Source of the DNA: an uncultured bacterium | GTDB lineage: Bacteria > Verrucomicrobiota > Kiritimatiellia > CAIVKH01 | Assembly: GCA_903906425.1 (NCBI GenBank) | Contig: CAIVKH010000370.1 | Location: 1 to 53,792, forward strand | Length of the DNA stretch: 53,792 bases | Reading direction: 5' to 3' | Part shown: positions 1 to 8,731 of the stretch, piece after piece | How positions within the stretch are numbered: position 1 is the stretch's first letter | Layout: the number at the start of each line of letters is the position of its first letter | Made by a program: the position numbers and the translations under genes | Notes under the pieces: generated by a model | Told to the model about the DNA's origin: nothing | Seen by the model: only the letters and a program-made list of their open reading frames with translations | Database searches by the model: none

Positions 1-2
1 AC

Positions 3-383
3 CTGGACCGGATGAAGGAATCGGATCTGATCGCGACGGCGACGCGCATCGGGAATCTGGTCACGGCCAACCTGGCCGCGCTGGCCGACTACGGCATCAC
101 GGCGGCCGACGTGACGGCGTTGAATACTCTGGCATCGAGATTCCAAGGCCTGCAGACCGCGCCGCGTCAAGCGGTGGTGGATCGCAAGAAGGAAATCGGC
201 CAGCTGCCGGCGGTGGCGAGTCATCTGTTGACCACCTTGCGCCGCCGCTTGGACCGGCAGACGACTGCGTTCAAACAGACGCAGCCGGAGTTTTATGCCG
301 GCTATCTGGCCGCGCGGGTGATCGTGGATCGCGGGAACCCGGCGAAGAAGAAAGACACGCCGCCGACTCCGCCGACGCCCTAG
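3..383 (+). CDS. Hypothetical helical protein, 5' end cut off by the window
   Basis: The frame is open from the left edge, so the gene probably begins before the window; an internal ATG at 12 is the first methionine visible. About 126 residues are seen. They are rich in Ala, Leu, Thr and Arg, probably alpha-helical, and end in a Lys run followed by a Pro/Thr tail (TPPTPPTP). I do not recognise a family. A strong intrinsic terminator starts 28 bases after the stop, which supports the gene being real and the last of its transcript. Confidence 0.6.
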   Translation: MDRMKESDLIATATRIGNLVTANLAALADYGITAADVTALNTLASRFQGLQTAPRQAVVDRKKEIGQLPAVASHLLTTLRRRLDRQTTAFKQTQPEFYAGYLAARVIVDRGNPAKKKDTPPTPPTP

Positions 384-411
384 GCGGGCATCAAGAAAAG
401 CTGGAACGAAA

Positions 412-447
412 CCCCGGCCCGCGAGCGCGGGCCGGGGATTTTCTTTT
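412..447 (+). terminator. Rho-independent terminator
   Basis: A perfect 11-bp GC stem (arms 412-422 and 427-437) with a 4-base loop is followed by a T-rich tract (438-447). It would end the transcript of the gene stopping at 383 and insulate it from the convergent minus-strand operon. Confidence 0.9.
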
Positions 448-518
448 TGAGCGCATCGCGTCCGCAAATGACGGCGTGAGGTCACGCCGTCTCCAGTTCA
501 TCGGAAAGCGGACTCCAG

Positions 519-533
519 TTCCAATGATTGGAG
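519..533. repeat. Single copy of the 15-bp palindrome
   Basis: Reads TTCCAATGATTGGAG, one mismatch from the dispersed palindrome. It lies 15 bases beyond the stop of the minus-strand gene ending at 548. It is the only copy without a recognisable partner 32 bp away; a degraded look-alike (about 491-506) sits 28 bp off. The rest of 384-547 holds only the terminator. Confidence 0.8.
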
Positions 534-547
534 CATAGCGGAAGACA

Positions 548-1492
548 TCACTTCGAAGTTCCGCCTTCGGGCACCACGTTCAGCGCGTGGCGGCGGTCCT
601 TCGCCTCGCGTTCGAAAATGGGACCGAGGGTCACGACCACATTCGGGCCGTCGGCGACGGCGGTCGCGCAGTCGGGCGCGGCGGATTGTTCCTTGCCCGA
701 CGGATGATTCACGCTGGCGGATTTGAATTTGGGGGCGGAGCCGTTGAGGCGCGGATAGCCGAAGGTGATTTTGACTTCGGGGATTTCGCTCTTCGGGATT
801 CTGCCGGAGGAATAGACCTCGACGAAGGCGGCGTGCTGCGACCAGAAGGTGAAGTCGGTGCCCTCGAAGCGGAGGCTGCCGATATACGTCGGCGTGTCGG
901 TCGCGTGGTCGCGCACGATGCAAACGAACCATGTGTTCGTTCCGTCGGGCCCGGCCTCGGTGTCGCCGCGGACGATGCTCCAGGTGTAGGTGCCCTTGTT
1001 CCATGCGTAGGGCCGGCGCACGCTGCAAAACTCGCCCTCGTAGCCGGCGCTTTCGCACAGGCCGTCGGAGACCATGCGGACGTGCTCCAGCCCGATCTTC
1101 GTCTTCTTGTCGTTGGACCACCGCGAAAAGATCGCGCCGTGGCCGGGGAAAACGTGCGTGTGATCTTCCTTCGAGGCCCAGCCGTTCACCGACGACTGGA
1201 GGCCGCCATAAAAATCCATCCCGTTCATCTTCGCGATGCCGCACGGCGAGATGTACAGGTTCACATTCGTCGAAACATCGCGGTCAATCGTCACATCCAT
1301 GTCGAGCGATTCGAAGTGCGGCGTCTTTTCCGCGAACTGCCACCAGACGTCCGCGACGTGCCACGGCTGTTTCGGAAGTGTTTTCGCCGGCGCGTTCGTC
1401 TCCGCCGCGCCGCAAACTTCCAATGATTGGAAGAGTGCGGTTGCGAGAATTCCAATGATTGGAAGTTTTAGATTTCCGATTCGTGTTTTCAT
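548..1492 (-). CDS. Exported protein, possible DUF3472-like beta-sandwich
   Basis: 314 residues from the ATG at 1492; the open frame extends further up but this start gives a clean signal peptide. The N-terminus has a basic stretch (MKTRIGNLK), a hydrophobic core and an Ala-rich site near CGAA. The core PIIGILATALFQSLE is encoded by the 15-bp palindrome pair. The mature part is rich in Trp, Gly and aromatic residues; segments such as MDFYGGLQ and GAIFSRWS resemble DUF3472 domains found beside sugar-active enzymes. That family call is from memory of motifs and tentative. It is the last gene of a minus-strand run of exported carbohydrate-related genes, 1 base after the upstream gene's stop at 1494. 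Confidence 0.7.
   Translation of the reverse strand: MKTRIGNLKLPIIGILATALFQSLEVCGAAETNAPAKTLPKQPWHVADVWWQFAEKTPHFESLDMDVTIDRDVSTNVNLYISPCGIAKMNGMDFYGGLQSSVNGWASKEDHTHVFPGHGAIFSRWSNDKKTKIGLEHVRMVSDGLCESAGYEGEFCSVRRPYAWNKGTYTWSIVRGDTEAGPDGTNTWFVCIVRDHATDTPTYIGSLRFEGTDFTFWSQHAAFVEVYSSGRIPKSEIPEVKITFGYPRLNGSAPKFKSASVNHPSGKEQSAAPDCATAVADGPNVVVTLGPIFEREAKDRRHALNVVPEGGTSK
1418..1464. repeat. Palindrome pair, 32-bp period, inside a signal peptide
   Basis: Two perfect TTCCAATGATTGGAA copies start at 1418 and 1450. On the coding (minus) strand the first is read PIIG and the second FQSLE, forming the hydrophobic core of the signal peptide of the gene starting at 1492. Confidence 0.95.
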
Positions 1493-1493
1493 G

Positions 1494-3668
1494 TCAGGGC
1501 CTTTCGATGATGACCGGCAGATTTCCTCTGGCCGGCAGGGTGATTTCAATTTCCGCATTCTGTCGCGCGTCGAGTTTTATGGTCGTGACCGCGTCGCCGA
1601 TCCGCACTTTTGCAGCGCTGGTCAGCCCCGTGTAATAAAGCGGGACCGTGAGCTTGCGCGTCACGGCTTCGTCGCGCGGATTGTAAATCATCAACAGTCC
1701 GCATTCCTTGAGCTGCGGGTTGACGTGTAAAATATAATCAAGATCGCGGCCGTCGGCGCGGCGGAGATGGATGATGTCGCTGTCGAGAATCGCGCGGTGG
1801 GCCTTGTAGAAATCCACCCACTTTTTCACGACGGCCTTCGTCGCGTCGGTGTCGTAAATCTGGTGGCCGCGATAACAGGCCTGCACGCCCGCGCCGAAAA
1901 GGTCGGCGAGGCGGTGCTCGTAGTGGTCGAGATGTTCGCTCAGCGGTTCGATCGTCGCGGCCGCGCCGCCGCCGTGATATTGCGTCAGCGGGACGAACAT
2001 CCAACCCATGCTCGGGGTTTTGTCCCACGTGCCGTCAAAGACATTTTGCCGCTCGATGATTTCCTGATATTCGCGCGGCAGCGACCAGTTCGTTTCGCGA
2101 TAACCCATGGCGGTCTTCGTGCCGCCGTTCAGAAAATACCAGTCGGGAATGTTCAGATAGACGCCGTGGCCGCAGCACCATTTGTAAAGATCGGTGATCG
2201 CCTTCCACATCACCCACTGCGAATCGTCCAGCCCGCGATGGCCGGGATGATTCGTCGCCGCGCACATGTCGCCCGGATACGAGCCGTCGTGTTCGAGCAC
2301 GCTGAGGCCGGCGGTTCCCATGAAACTCTTGAGTTGCGCGAGATATTCCTCTCCCCATTTTGCGCCGAGACACGGCATCACGCCGAAGCGCGGCGGCGAA
2401 CCTTGCGTGTTGTCCGCCTTGGTCCCCGCGCCGCGCGATGCCAGCAGCGAATAGCCGCCGAGCGCGACGCCTTTCGTGTGCGCATAATCGGCGAGAGCTT
2501 TGTAACGCTGCTGATAATTCGCGTCGCGGCTTTCGAAATTGAAGCCGCTGCCGAAACTCATGATGACCATTTCGAATCCGACATCCGCCGCCTGATCAAT
2601 CGCGGCGCGAACGCGTTTGTCATCCGACGCGACGATGTGCATGAGGATCGGATTCTCCGTGATCCACGGCGCGACGGTGCGGTACATCCGCCGCATCGCC
2701 ATCGTCCGCCGCTCGCGGTCGTCGGAATCGGGCGCGAGTTCGAAAGCGCGCAGCGACTCGAATGTTTCGCCCGGCGCGATGATCTGGTCAGGGCCGATGG
2801 GCGGTTTGCATTCGAGCAGGCACGGCGTGCGCCGGTTGTAATTCACCTGCGTCGGATAGAGCGGATCGGCGCCCCAATGAACGCCGGCGCTGTGATTCGG
2901 GCCGGACATTCCGCCGAAGGTGTAATCGGTTTCGACGATCAAATTCTGCGGCAGGAGCCACGCCGGCGTGTCGTCCACGACGGATTCCTGTTCGACTACC
3001 GCGAGAATTTCGCTGACGAATTTATTCAGGCGAACCGGCTGCGCGGTTGCGTTGCTGACGGTGATCCATTTGCTCATCAGCGGAATCCCGTCGTAAATCT
3101 CGTAGTGGACTTGCACCGGCGGCAGATTGCTGCGCGCGGCGGGCGGGCGGAAAAAGAGCGTCAGCGATTTTCCCGGCGGCGGCCACGGCACATCCTGCGG
3201 CATCCATTCGAGGCGCTTCTTCCACGGAAATCGCGCCTTCGTTTCGCCCGTCTCCGCGCGATCGAATTCGTACGAACCCGAAATCGCCGTCATCGTTTTG
3301 AGCCATCGCGGATCGAGATAATTATGGACCGGCTGGCCCGTCAAACCGCCAACCGAAATCTTCGCGCCGTCCACTTCCAGCTCCGCCTCCGGCCGCACGG
3401 CGCGCAAAATCTGCGCGCCAGTCATCAAGTTTTCGAACGACACCGTCGCCGCATTCGGCGCGAGTTTGACGACGCGCCGCACGAGTCCATTTTCCATCGC
3501 GATTTCATTCGCCGCCTCGTTCTTCGTGATCGCCGCGCGAAACGGCGACGGATCAACCAGCCAGTCGGCCGCGCAAACTTCCAATGATTGGAAAACAGCG
3601 GCGGCGCAAATTCCAATGATTGGAAACAGGCGTACGAACTTCATCTTCACAATTATCGTTATATTCAT
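1494..3668 (-). CDS. Secreted glycoside hydrolase, clan GH-D-like (alpha-galactosidase type)
   Basis: 724 residues. A signal peptide is followed by an N-terminal beta-rich domain (about residues 35-310), a barrel-like middle and a C-terminal beta domain. The segment LSVLEHDGSYPGD resembles the nucleophile strand of clan D glycosidases (Asp in K/E-x-D), and the later YRGHQIYDTD and FYKAHRAILDSD fit the same superfamily. Expected substrates are alpha-linked galactosides on plant polysaccharide; the exact activity cannot be read from sequence. The ATG at 3668 lies 1 base from the upstream stop and has a GGAAAC upstream; a second ATG at 3644 also gives a signal peptide. Its core PIIGICAAAVFQSLE is repeat-encoded, as in its neighbours. 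Confidence 0.75.
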   Translation of the reverse strand: MNITIIVKMKFVRLFPIIGICAAAVFQSLEVCAADWLVDPSPFRAAITKNEAANEIAMENGLVRRVVKLAPNAATVSFENLMTGAQILRAVRPEAELEVDGAKISVGGLTGQPVHNYLDPRWLKTMTAISGSYEFDRAETGETKARFPWKKRLEWMPQDVPWPPPGKSLTLFFRPPAARSNLPPVQVHYEIYDGIPLMSKWITVSNATAQPVRLNKFVSEILAVVEQESVVDDTPAWLLPQNLIVETDYTFGGMSGPNHSAGVHWGADPLYPTQVNYNRRTPCLLECKPPIGPDQIIAPGETFESLRAFELAPDSDDRERRTMAMRRMYRTVAPWITENPILMHIVASDDKRVRAAIDQAADVGFEMVIMSFGSGFNFESRDANYQQRYKALADYAHTKGVALGGYSLLASRGAGTKADNTQGSPPRFGVMPCLGAKWGEEYLAQLKSFMGTAGLSVLEHDGSYPGDMCAATNHPGHRGLDDSQWVMWKAITDLYKWCCGHGVYLNIPDWYFLNGGTKTAMGYRETNWSLPREYQEIIERQNVFDGTWDKTPSMGWMFVPLTQYHGGGAAATIEPLSEHLDHYEHRLADLFGAGVQACYRGHQIYDTDATKAVVKKWVDFYKAHRAILDSDIIHLRRADGRDLDYILHVNPQLKECGLLMIYNPRDEAVTRKLTVPLYYTGLTSAAKVRIGDAVTTIKLDARQNAEIEITLPARGNLPVIIERP
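3579..3625. repeat. Palindrome pair, 32-bp period, inside a signal peptide
   Basis: Perfect copies start at 3579 and 3611. On the minus strand they encode PIIG and FQSLE in the signal peptide of the gene ending at 1494. The left flank GCGCAAAC is shared with several other pairs. Confidence 0.95.
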
Positions 3669-3669
3669 T

Positions 3670-6090
3670 TCATCGTTTCCATGTGATTCCCAAACCGAGC
3701 AGTGGAATCAAGTCGCGGCTTTCGGCAACGCCATAATTAAAGATGATGAAGCCGCCGGTGTGATGTTTGCGCGCAATCTCGATCTGCTCGATCACGCGCT
3801 CTGGGCCGAAGTGCGATGACGACGCGCTCACGCCGATGCCCGGATAGCACGGCTTCGTGCCGGCCCATTCGATTTGCGAGACAACCTCGTTTTCGAATTT
3901 GTGGTTGCTCGCCGTGTAATCCATCGGGCAGACGAAATCCATCCAGCCCTTGTCGCACCAGAGCTTCCAATCCTGCCCGACGGCATCGCGGTCGGTGCTC
4001 CAGTTGCGAAATACCGCCGCGGAGATTTTGATCTTCGGTTTGATCGCCCGCGCCTGTTCGCTGGTCGCCTTCACGACGGCGGTGATGTTGCCGCGCCGCC
4101 AGTCGAGCCAGCGGTTGCGGAGATCGCCATCACGCAAAACGTCTCTCGGCCAGTTCGCGATTTTCGAGCCGATGGCGGCTTCGAACCGCTCACGGCAGCC
4201 GTCGCAAAAACAGTGATCGCCGTCGGGATAGCGGATGTAATCGAAATGAATTCCGTCCACATCGTATTTTTTCGCCACCTCGACCATCGCGGCGGTTTCG
4301 AGCTTTTGATTTTCCGGATGCGACGGACAAAGCCATTCGAGTTCCTCGCCGCGCGCGTTTTTCTGGAGACGGTTTTCCTTCCGCATCCGCTCGACGAAAT
4401 CTTTCGGCACGGCGTTGCCGAGGTTCCAGTTCACCTTCCAGACGTGAATCTGCACGCCGTATTTCTTGCACGCCGCGACGCATGCGGCAATCTGGTCGCC
4501 GTGTTCTTTGGCGCGATCCGCGACGGGCAGAACGTCGCTGTTGTAAAACGCCGCGCCACCCCAGAGCATGTTCGGAAAAATCGCCGTGAAGCCGTTCGTC
4601 GCCAGCCGCGCGATGGCTTCATCCCAGCTGATTCCTGAAACGCCAAACGCATCGTGACACCAGAACGCGCGAAATTCGCCGGCTTCTGGTTTCTGCGCCG
4701 CGCACCACGCCGCGAGCAGCGCGCGCGATGTCGCGGCGGCCTTCGCGATCGCCACCGAAAAATGTTTTTCCTTCGCCGCTGCGATGGCTTCGTCGCGCGC
4801 CGCTTTCGCGCGACTCGCATCGCCGCCGACCGCCGCAATCTTCGCCGCAGCGTCATCGAAATTCTTGAAACCATTTTCTGTCGCGATCCGCGCCAGCGCG
4901 GCATCGGCGGCGGATTTTCCTATCTCCGGCACGAGGCTTTCCGCCATCGCCAGCAACATCAGCCGCTTGTTCGCGATGTCGTCGTCGAGCAGGACGTGCG
5001 TCATCGCGATGCCGTTGCTGGACGCGATGACCGCGGTGTGACCGGTCGGCTTTCCCTTGTCGTCGAGCCAGTCCGCCAGAACGCGCGATTTTCCCGGAAC
5101 GGCTTTCAGATCGCGGATATTCCACGACTGCTGGCCGACCAGCGACGGCGCGCCGTCGAGCGAGTTGCCGGCAAAATGAATCGAGGAAAAATATCCGGAA
5201 TATTTCTCCTTCACATAGCCGCCGTCTTCGAACCCGAGCGCGTCGCACAGTTTCCCGGAGATGTTGTAGAACGTCATCAGCCTGCCGCCCTGCTGCGCGA
5301 AACGAAACAGCTCGTCGGCGACGGCGTCCGGGATGTTCGGATTATGCGGCAGCACCGCAAGCTTGAACGGCCTGAGCTTCTCCGCGCTGACATCGTTGTC
5401 GCTGATGATCTGGCAATCCATGCCGAGCGCGCGAAACTGCTCAGCGATGCCGGCGGAGAATTGCGCCACGGATCTCGCCTCGTCCGGAGATCGCTTCGCC
5501 ACCGAATCGCCGCGGATGATCGCGATCATCGCCGGCTTTTCCGGTGCGTCCGCCGCGACGAAGTTGCCGAGATAAAATTCCGTGTCGCGATTTTGCCCGC
5601 GCCACGCCGACACGCGGATCGTGCGGATTTTATCCCAGCCGCCCGGCGTGCCCTCGATGCTGGCGCGATTCTTCTCGACGGTGATCGTGCTCCAGCCATC
5701 GAGGGAATCGGGAAAGAATTCCGAGCGATACCAGCCGCGCCCGCTTTCGAAATAGACGACGAACTCCGAAACCGGCGCGGTGTTCGTGCAGAAAATGTCG
5801 AACTGGAAACATCGCGCCGCGGACAAATCCAGCGTGGTTCGCAAATCCCACGACGCGCGCTCGCCGGCATTCGTGGCGAACGCGCACGGCATCAAGACAA
5901 CGTTCCGCCCGTCCATCGCGGCGGTCCGCGCCGGCAGCGATCCCTCCATCGCCGTCCACCGGTTCGTCGCGACATCAACGAGGACGCGATCGCTTGCGGT
6001 GGCTTCCAATGATTGGAAAATTGCGAGGCCCAAAGTTCCAATGATTGGAAAAAGTTTGCGGCGCGTCGTGGAGAAGAAATTTGTTTTCAT
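3670..6090 (-). CDS. Secreted GHL10-family glycosyl hydrolase-like protein
   Basis: 806 residues. The N-terminal signal peptide (MKTNFFSTTRRKLFPIIG...) is followed by a beta-sandwich-like domain (about 35-190), a ThuA/glutamine-amidotransferase-like region (about 195-390: IRGDSVAK, LPHNPNIPD, GGRLMTFYN) and a C-terminal barrel (about 480-800). The barrel carries DGIHFDYIRYPDG, the hallmark of the GHL10 family (PF02638), with CPMDYTA and a GFIIFNYG strand further on. Members act on polysaccharide or peptidoglycan-like glycans; the substrate is unknown here. The ATG at 6090 overlaps the stop of the upstream PL11 gene by ATGA, indicating translational coupling. Confidence 0.85.
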   Translation of the reverse strand: MKTNFFSTTRRKLFPIIGTLGLAIFQSLEATASDRVLVDVATNRWTAMEGSLPARTAAMDGRNVVLMPCAFATNAGERASWDLRTTLDLSAARCFQFDIFCTNTAPVSEFVVYFESGRGWYRSEFFPDSLDGWSTITVEKNRASIEGTPGGWDKIRTIRVSAWRGQNRDTEFYLGNFVAADAPEKPAMIAIIRGDSVAKRSPDEARSVAQFSAGIAEQFRALGMDCQIISDNDVSAEKLRPFKLAVLPHNPNIPDAVADELFRFAQQGGRLMTFYNISGKLCDALGFEDGGYVKEKYSGYFSSIHFAGNSLDGAPSLVGQQSWNIRDLKAVPGKSRVLADWLDDKGKPTGHTAVIASSNGIAMTHVLLDDDIANKRLMLLAMAESLVPEIGKSAADAALARIATENGFKNFDDAAAKIAAVGGDASRAKAARDEAIAAAKEKHFSVAIAKAAATSRALLAAWCAAQKPEAGEFRAFWCHDAFGVSGISWDEAIARLATNGFTAIFPNMLWGGAAFYNSDVLPVADRAKEHGDQIAACVAACKKYGVQIHVWKVNWNLGNAVPKDFVERMRKENRLQKNARGEELEWLCPSHPENQKLETAAMVEVAKKYDVDGIHFDYIRYPDGDHCFCDGCRERFEAAIGSKIANWPRDVLRDGDLRNRWLDWRRGNITAVVKATSEQARAIKPKIKISAAVFRNWSTDRDAVGQDWKLWCDKGWMDFVCPMDYTASNHKFENEVVSQIEWAGTKPCYPGIGVSASSSHFGPERVIEQIEIARKHHTGGFIIFNYGVAESRDLIPLLGLGITWKR
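6004..6050. repeat. Palindrome pair, 32-bp period, inside a signal peptide
   Basis: Perfect copies at 6004 and 6036 are read on the minus strand as PIIG and FQSLE within the signal peptide of the GHL10 protein (PIIGTLGLAIFQSLE). Confidence 0.95.
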
Positions 6091-8576
6091 GGCGCAATCA
6101 CCATCCCTCGTAAAATTCCGCCGGCGTGTTTCAGTTCGGCGCGAACGGTGGCGGGTTTCTTTGGGTCGGTGCGCTTGAGCGCGATTTCTTCGATGCGGCG
6201 TTCGCCGGGTTTCAATTTGATGTCGAGCGAATCGGGCGAGAGCGTCGCGGTTTCGCAGGCGAGGGAAAGTTTGCCTTCGAGCGCGGCGTCGCGCGGGGCG
6301 GAAACGACGACGCGAAAATTGCCGGGCGATTTTTCCAGCGCGGTGAGGTTCAGGTTCGGCGCGCGCGATTCGAGGTCGTAGGAGACGGTCGGGTTGAGCG
6401 TGTAGCCCATCGCGCCCATCGCGACGTCGAGGCGGTAGATCGGGTCCTGCATGAACGTGACGCGGCGGTCCATCGCGGGAATGGTGGTCGTGTAGATGCG
6501 AAGTTCGCCTGGCTGCGTGACGAGGATTTCTTCGCGCCAGTCGCCGAGAATATCGGCGGTGAGGATCGTTCCCTTGCCTTCGATGCGGGGATCGAATGCA
6601 CCGCCTTCATATTTGCGGACGCGATCGCCCGCGACAATTTCGCGCTGGAGATCGGCGTCCCAATAAACGCAGGGCCGGCCAAACTTGAGGTCGAAAGTCC
6701 GGCTCAAGACTTCGCCTGACGAACTGAACAGCCAGCGGTCGCCCGTCGGGATGTGGTTGATGCAGTCCGCGCCGTAACACTCGACGCCGGGATGGCACGG
6801 ATCAATGTCGGAGCACAGGCCGATGGAGTGGATGTGTTTTGTCGGGCCGTTCCAGCCCCAGAGAATTTTTCCGGTCGCGGCGTCGGCCATGCACATGCCG
6901 TTGCTGCGGAGCGCCGGTTCGATGCCGTAAAATATTTCCATGCCCGGCCGCTGCGGCATCAGATCCCCGACGAAGAAATTATCCGGGTGGCCGAGGCCGG
7001 TGGACCACAGCGGCGAGCCGTTGTCATCAATCACCGCGCTGCCGAGCAGCAATTCGTCGCGGCCGTCGCCGTCAATGTCGGCACAGTGCGTGAAGTGTCC
7101 GCCCTGGCCGCTGAACCGGCGGCCCGCCTCGGTGCTGCGATAGGTCCAGAGCTGGCGAAGATTCTTTCCGTCGAAATCGTAGGCGTCGGCCTTCATCAAA
7201 TTGTACGTGCCGCGCAGGACGATCAGGCACGGCGTGCGCCCGTCGAGATAGGCAACCGCGAGCTGGTTCCGGCTCGCGAGGTTGTAGCTTCGTTCGCCGT
7301 CGCCAAAGCCCGACCGGTCCGGCCACGGCGCGCGCGCGAGTTCGCGGCCGGTCGCGCCGTCGAGAATCGCGACCCACTCCGGCCCGCTCTTCACGCGGCC
7401 GTCCGCATCGCGCGGATCGCCCTCGCCGATTTTCACCGCGACCTCCGCCTTGCCGTCGCCGTCGAAATCGTACGCGATCATCGGCGAATACCAGATGCCC
7501 TGTTCGATGGACCAGCCGAGATCATATGTCCACATTCGCGTACCGTCGCTGCGCCGCGCGTCGAGTTTGTACGTGTCCGGCGATCGCTTCCAATAAACGC
7601 CGGCGGGATCAATCGAGGCGTTCGGCGTCTTCAAAATGAAATCATATCTTCCGTCGCCATCGAGATCGGCCACCGCGCATTTCTGGAACGTCTCGCCCTC
7701 CTCGAGCTTCAGCGAAATGCACGCCGGCATTTCCGCGTCGGGATTCAGTCGAATCGCGGCCTCGCTATCTGACGGGCTTTCGCTGCCGTTCGCGACGAGC
7801 CGCACGGAATATTTCAAATCCGCGCGCGCCGGCGCAGCCGCGTCGGTAAAATCGGTCGTCTGCGAAATTGGATTCTTCGAAATTCGCTCCGGCGCGCCGC
7901 CGTTGGCGCCGCGATAAACATGAAACGCCGCATCGGGCGGATCGGATTTCAACAGCCGCCAGCCGAGATAAACGCCGCCTTTCACGGGCATCGCGACGAG
8001 ACCGCGATCCAGTTTCTCTTCGACGCGCTTCGTCGCGTGGCCTTCGATCTTCGGCTTCTGCACCGGAACCGGAACCGGCGTGAGCGTGATGTAATCGTAA
8101 TAGGCGGAACCCGGATTTTTCGTATAGGCGTAGCGGTCGTCCACCCAGAATTCGACGACGCCATTCGTCACCGCAAATTCCGTCGCGATCAAACCGCCGT
8201 TGAAAGGCCGCCACGCGCGGCCGTCCATCGAAATGCCGAGCGTTCGTCCGCCTTGAATTCCGATGTCGTAGATCCCATTTGTCAGGCCGGCGATTCGCGT
8301 GTGCAGCACCGGCGCGCCGTCCTCCGGCGATTTGCGATCTTCCAACACCGGCGGACTGTGCAGCACGACTCCGCCCGACCATTTCTCCTTCGCGTCCTTG
8401 TCTTGCGACCAAAGATTCCAGTGTGTCTGCGACGATTTGTTCGTGAGCCACGCCGAAGCTGGCTCCGAAACATCCTCCGCCTCGAAGCGCAACTGGTTTT
8501 GCGCAGCGGCCGGCCGCGAATACAAAAGCCCCGCCACAAACGCCAGCGCCAGGCCTGAAACATTTTTTATGCTCAT
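6087..8576 (-). CDS. Secreted rhamnogalacturonan lyase, PL11 type
   Basis: 829 residues from the ATG at 8576, chosen because GGAG lies 6 bases upstream and MSIKNVSGLALAFVAGLLYS is a normal signal peptide ending at AAAQ; the open frame upstream to 8687 is not needed. An N-terminal carbohydrate-binding-like domain (about 30-170) precedes a fibronectin-like linker and an eight-bladed propeller typical of PL11 (YesW/YesX family), which cleaves the rhamnogalacturonan I backbone of pectin by beta-elimination. Calcium-type DxDGDG motifs recur (ADLDGDGRYD, YDFDGDGKAE, ADIDGDGRDE). A further C-terminal domain follows the catalytic region. Unlike its neighbours, its signal peptide does not contain the palindrome pair. 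It heads a coupled run with the GHL10 gene. Confidence 0.9.
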   Translation of the reverse strand: MSIKNVSGLALAFVAGLLYSRPAAAQNQLRFEAEDVSEPASAWLTNKSSQTHWNLWSQDKDAKEKWSGGVVLHSPPVLEDRKSPEDGAPVLHTRIAGLTNGIYDIGIQGGRTLGISMDGRAWRPFNGGLIATEFAVTNGVVEFWVDDRYAYTKNPGSAYYDYITLTPVPVPVQKPKIEGHATKRVEEKLDRGLVAMPVKGGVYLGWRLLKSDPPDAAFHVYRGANGGAPERISKNPISQTTDFTDAAAPARADLKYSVRLVANGSESPSDSEAAIRLNPDAEMPACISLKLEEGETFQKCAVADLDGDGRYDFILKTPNASIDPAGVYWKRSPDTYKLDARRSDGTRMWTYDLGWSIEQGIWYSPMIAYDFDGDGKAEVAVKIGEGDPRDADGRVKSGPEWVAILDGATGRELARAPWPDRSGFGDGERSYNLASRNQLAVAYLDGRTPCLIVLRGTYNLMKADAYDFDGKNLRQLWTYRSTEAGRRFSGQGGHFTHCADIDGDGRDELLLGSAVIDDNGSPLWSTGLGHPDNFFVGDLMPQRPGMEIFYGIEPALRSNGMCMADAATGKILWGWNGPTKHIHSIGLCSDIDPCHPGVECYGADCINHIPTGDRWLFSSSGEVLSRTFDLKFGRPCVYWDADLQREIVAGDRVRKYEGGAFDPRIEGKGTILTADILGDWREEILVTQPGELRIYTTTIPAMDRRVTFMQDPIYRLDVAMGAMGYTLNPTVSYDLESRAPNLNLTALEKSPGNFRVVVSAPRDAALEGKLSLACETATLSPDSLDIKLKPGERRIEEIALKRTDPKKPATVRAELKHAGGILRGMVIAP

Positions 8577-8681
8577 CCGAATCTCCGATCCGCACCTGAT
8601 TCGCCGCACCGGCCGGTTCTTTCGCTCCGCGGCCACCGCGCAATGCCGGTTCCGCGCCGAATCCGTTTGGGCCGCGCATTC

Positions 8682-8728
8682 TTCCAATCATTGGAAAAGC
8701 ACGGCTGCGAAATTTCCATTGATTGGAA
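8682..8728. repeat. Palindrome pair, 32-bp period, intergenic
   Basis: Copies start at 8682 (TTCCAATCATTGGAA) and 8714 (TTCCATTGATTGGAA, one mismatch). They lie between the minus-strand gene stopping at 8732 and the PL11 gene starting at 8576; the second copy ends 3 bases before the stop codon. Confidence 0.92.
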
Positions 8729-8731
8729 CTT

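Noticed and set aside
491..506. Degraded partner for the single palindrome at 519
   Set aside because: Too many mismatches and a 28-bp offset instead of 32; it may be chance.
1767..3587. Long plus-strand open frames over 0.6-1.4, 1.8-3.6, 4.7-6.0, 6.8-7.8 and 8.7-10.0 kb
   Set aside because: They are antisense to the exported-enzyme genes, have Arg/His/Val-rich composition and no recognisable domains, as expected for shadows of high-GC codon use.
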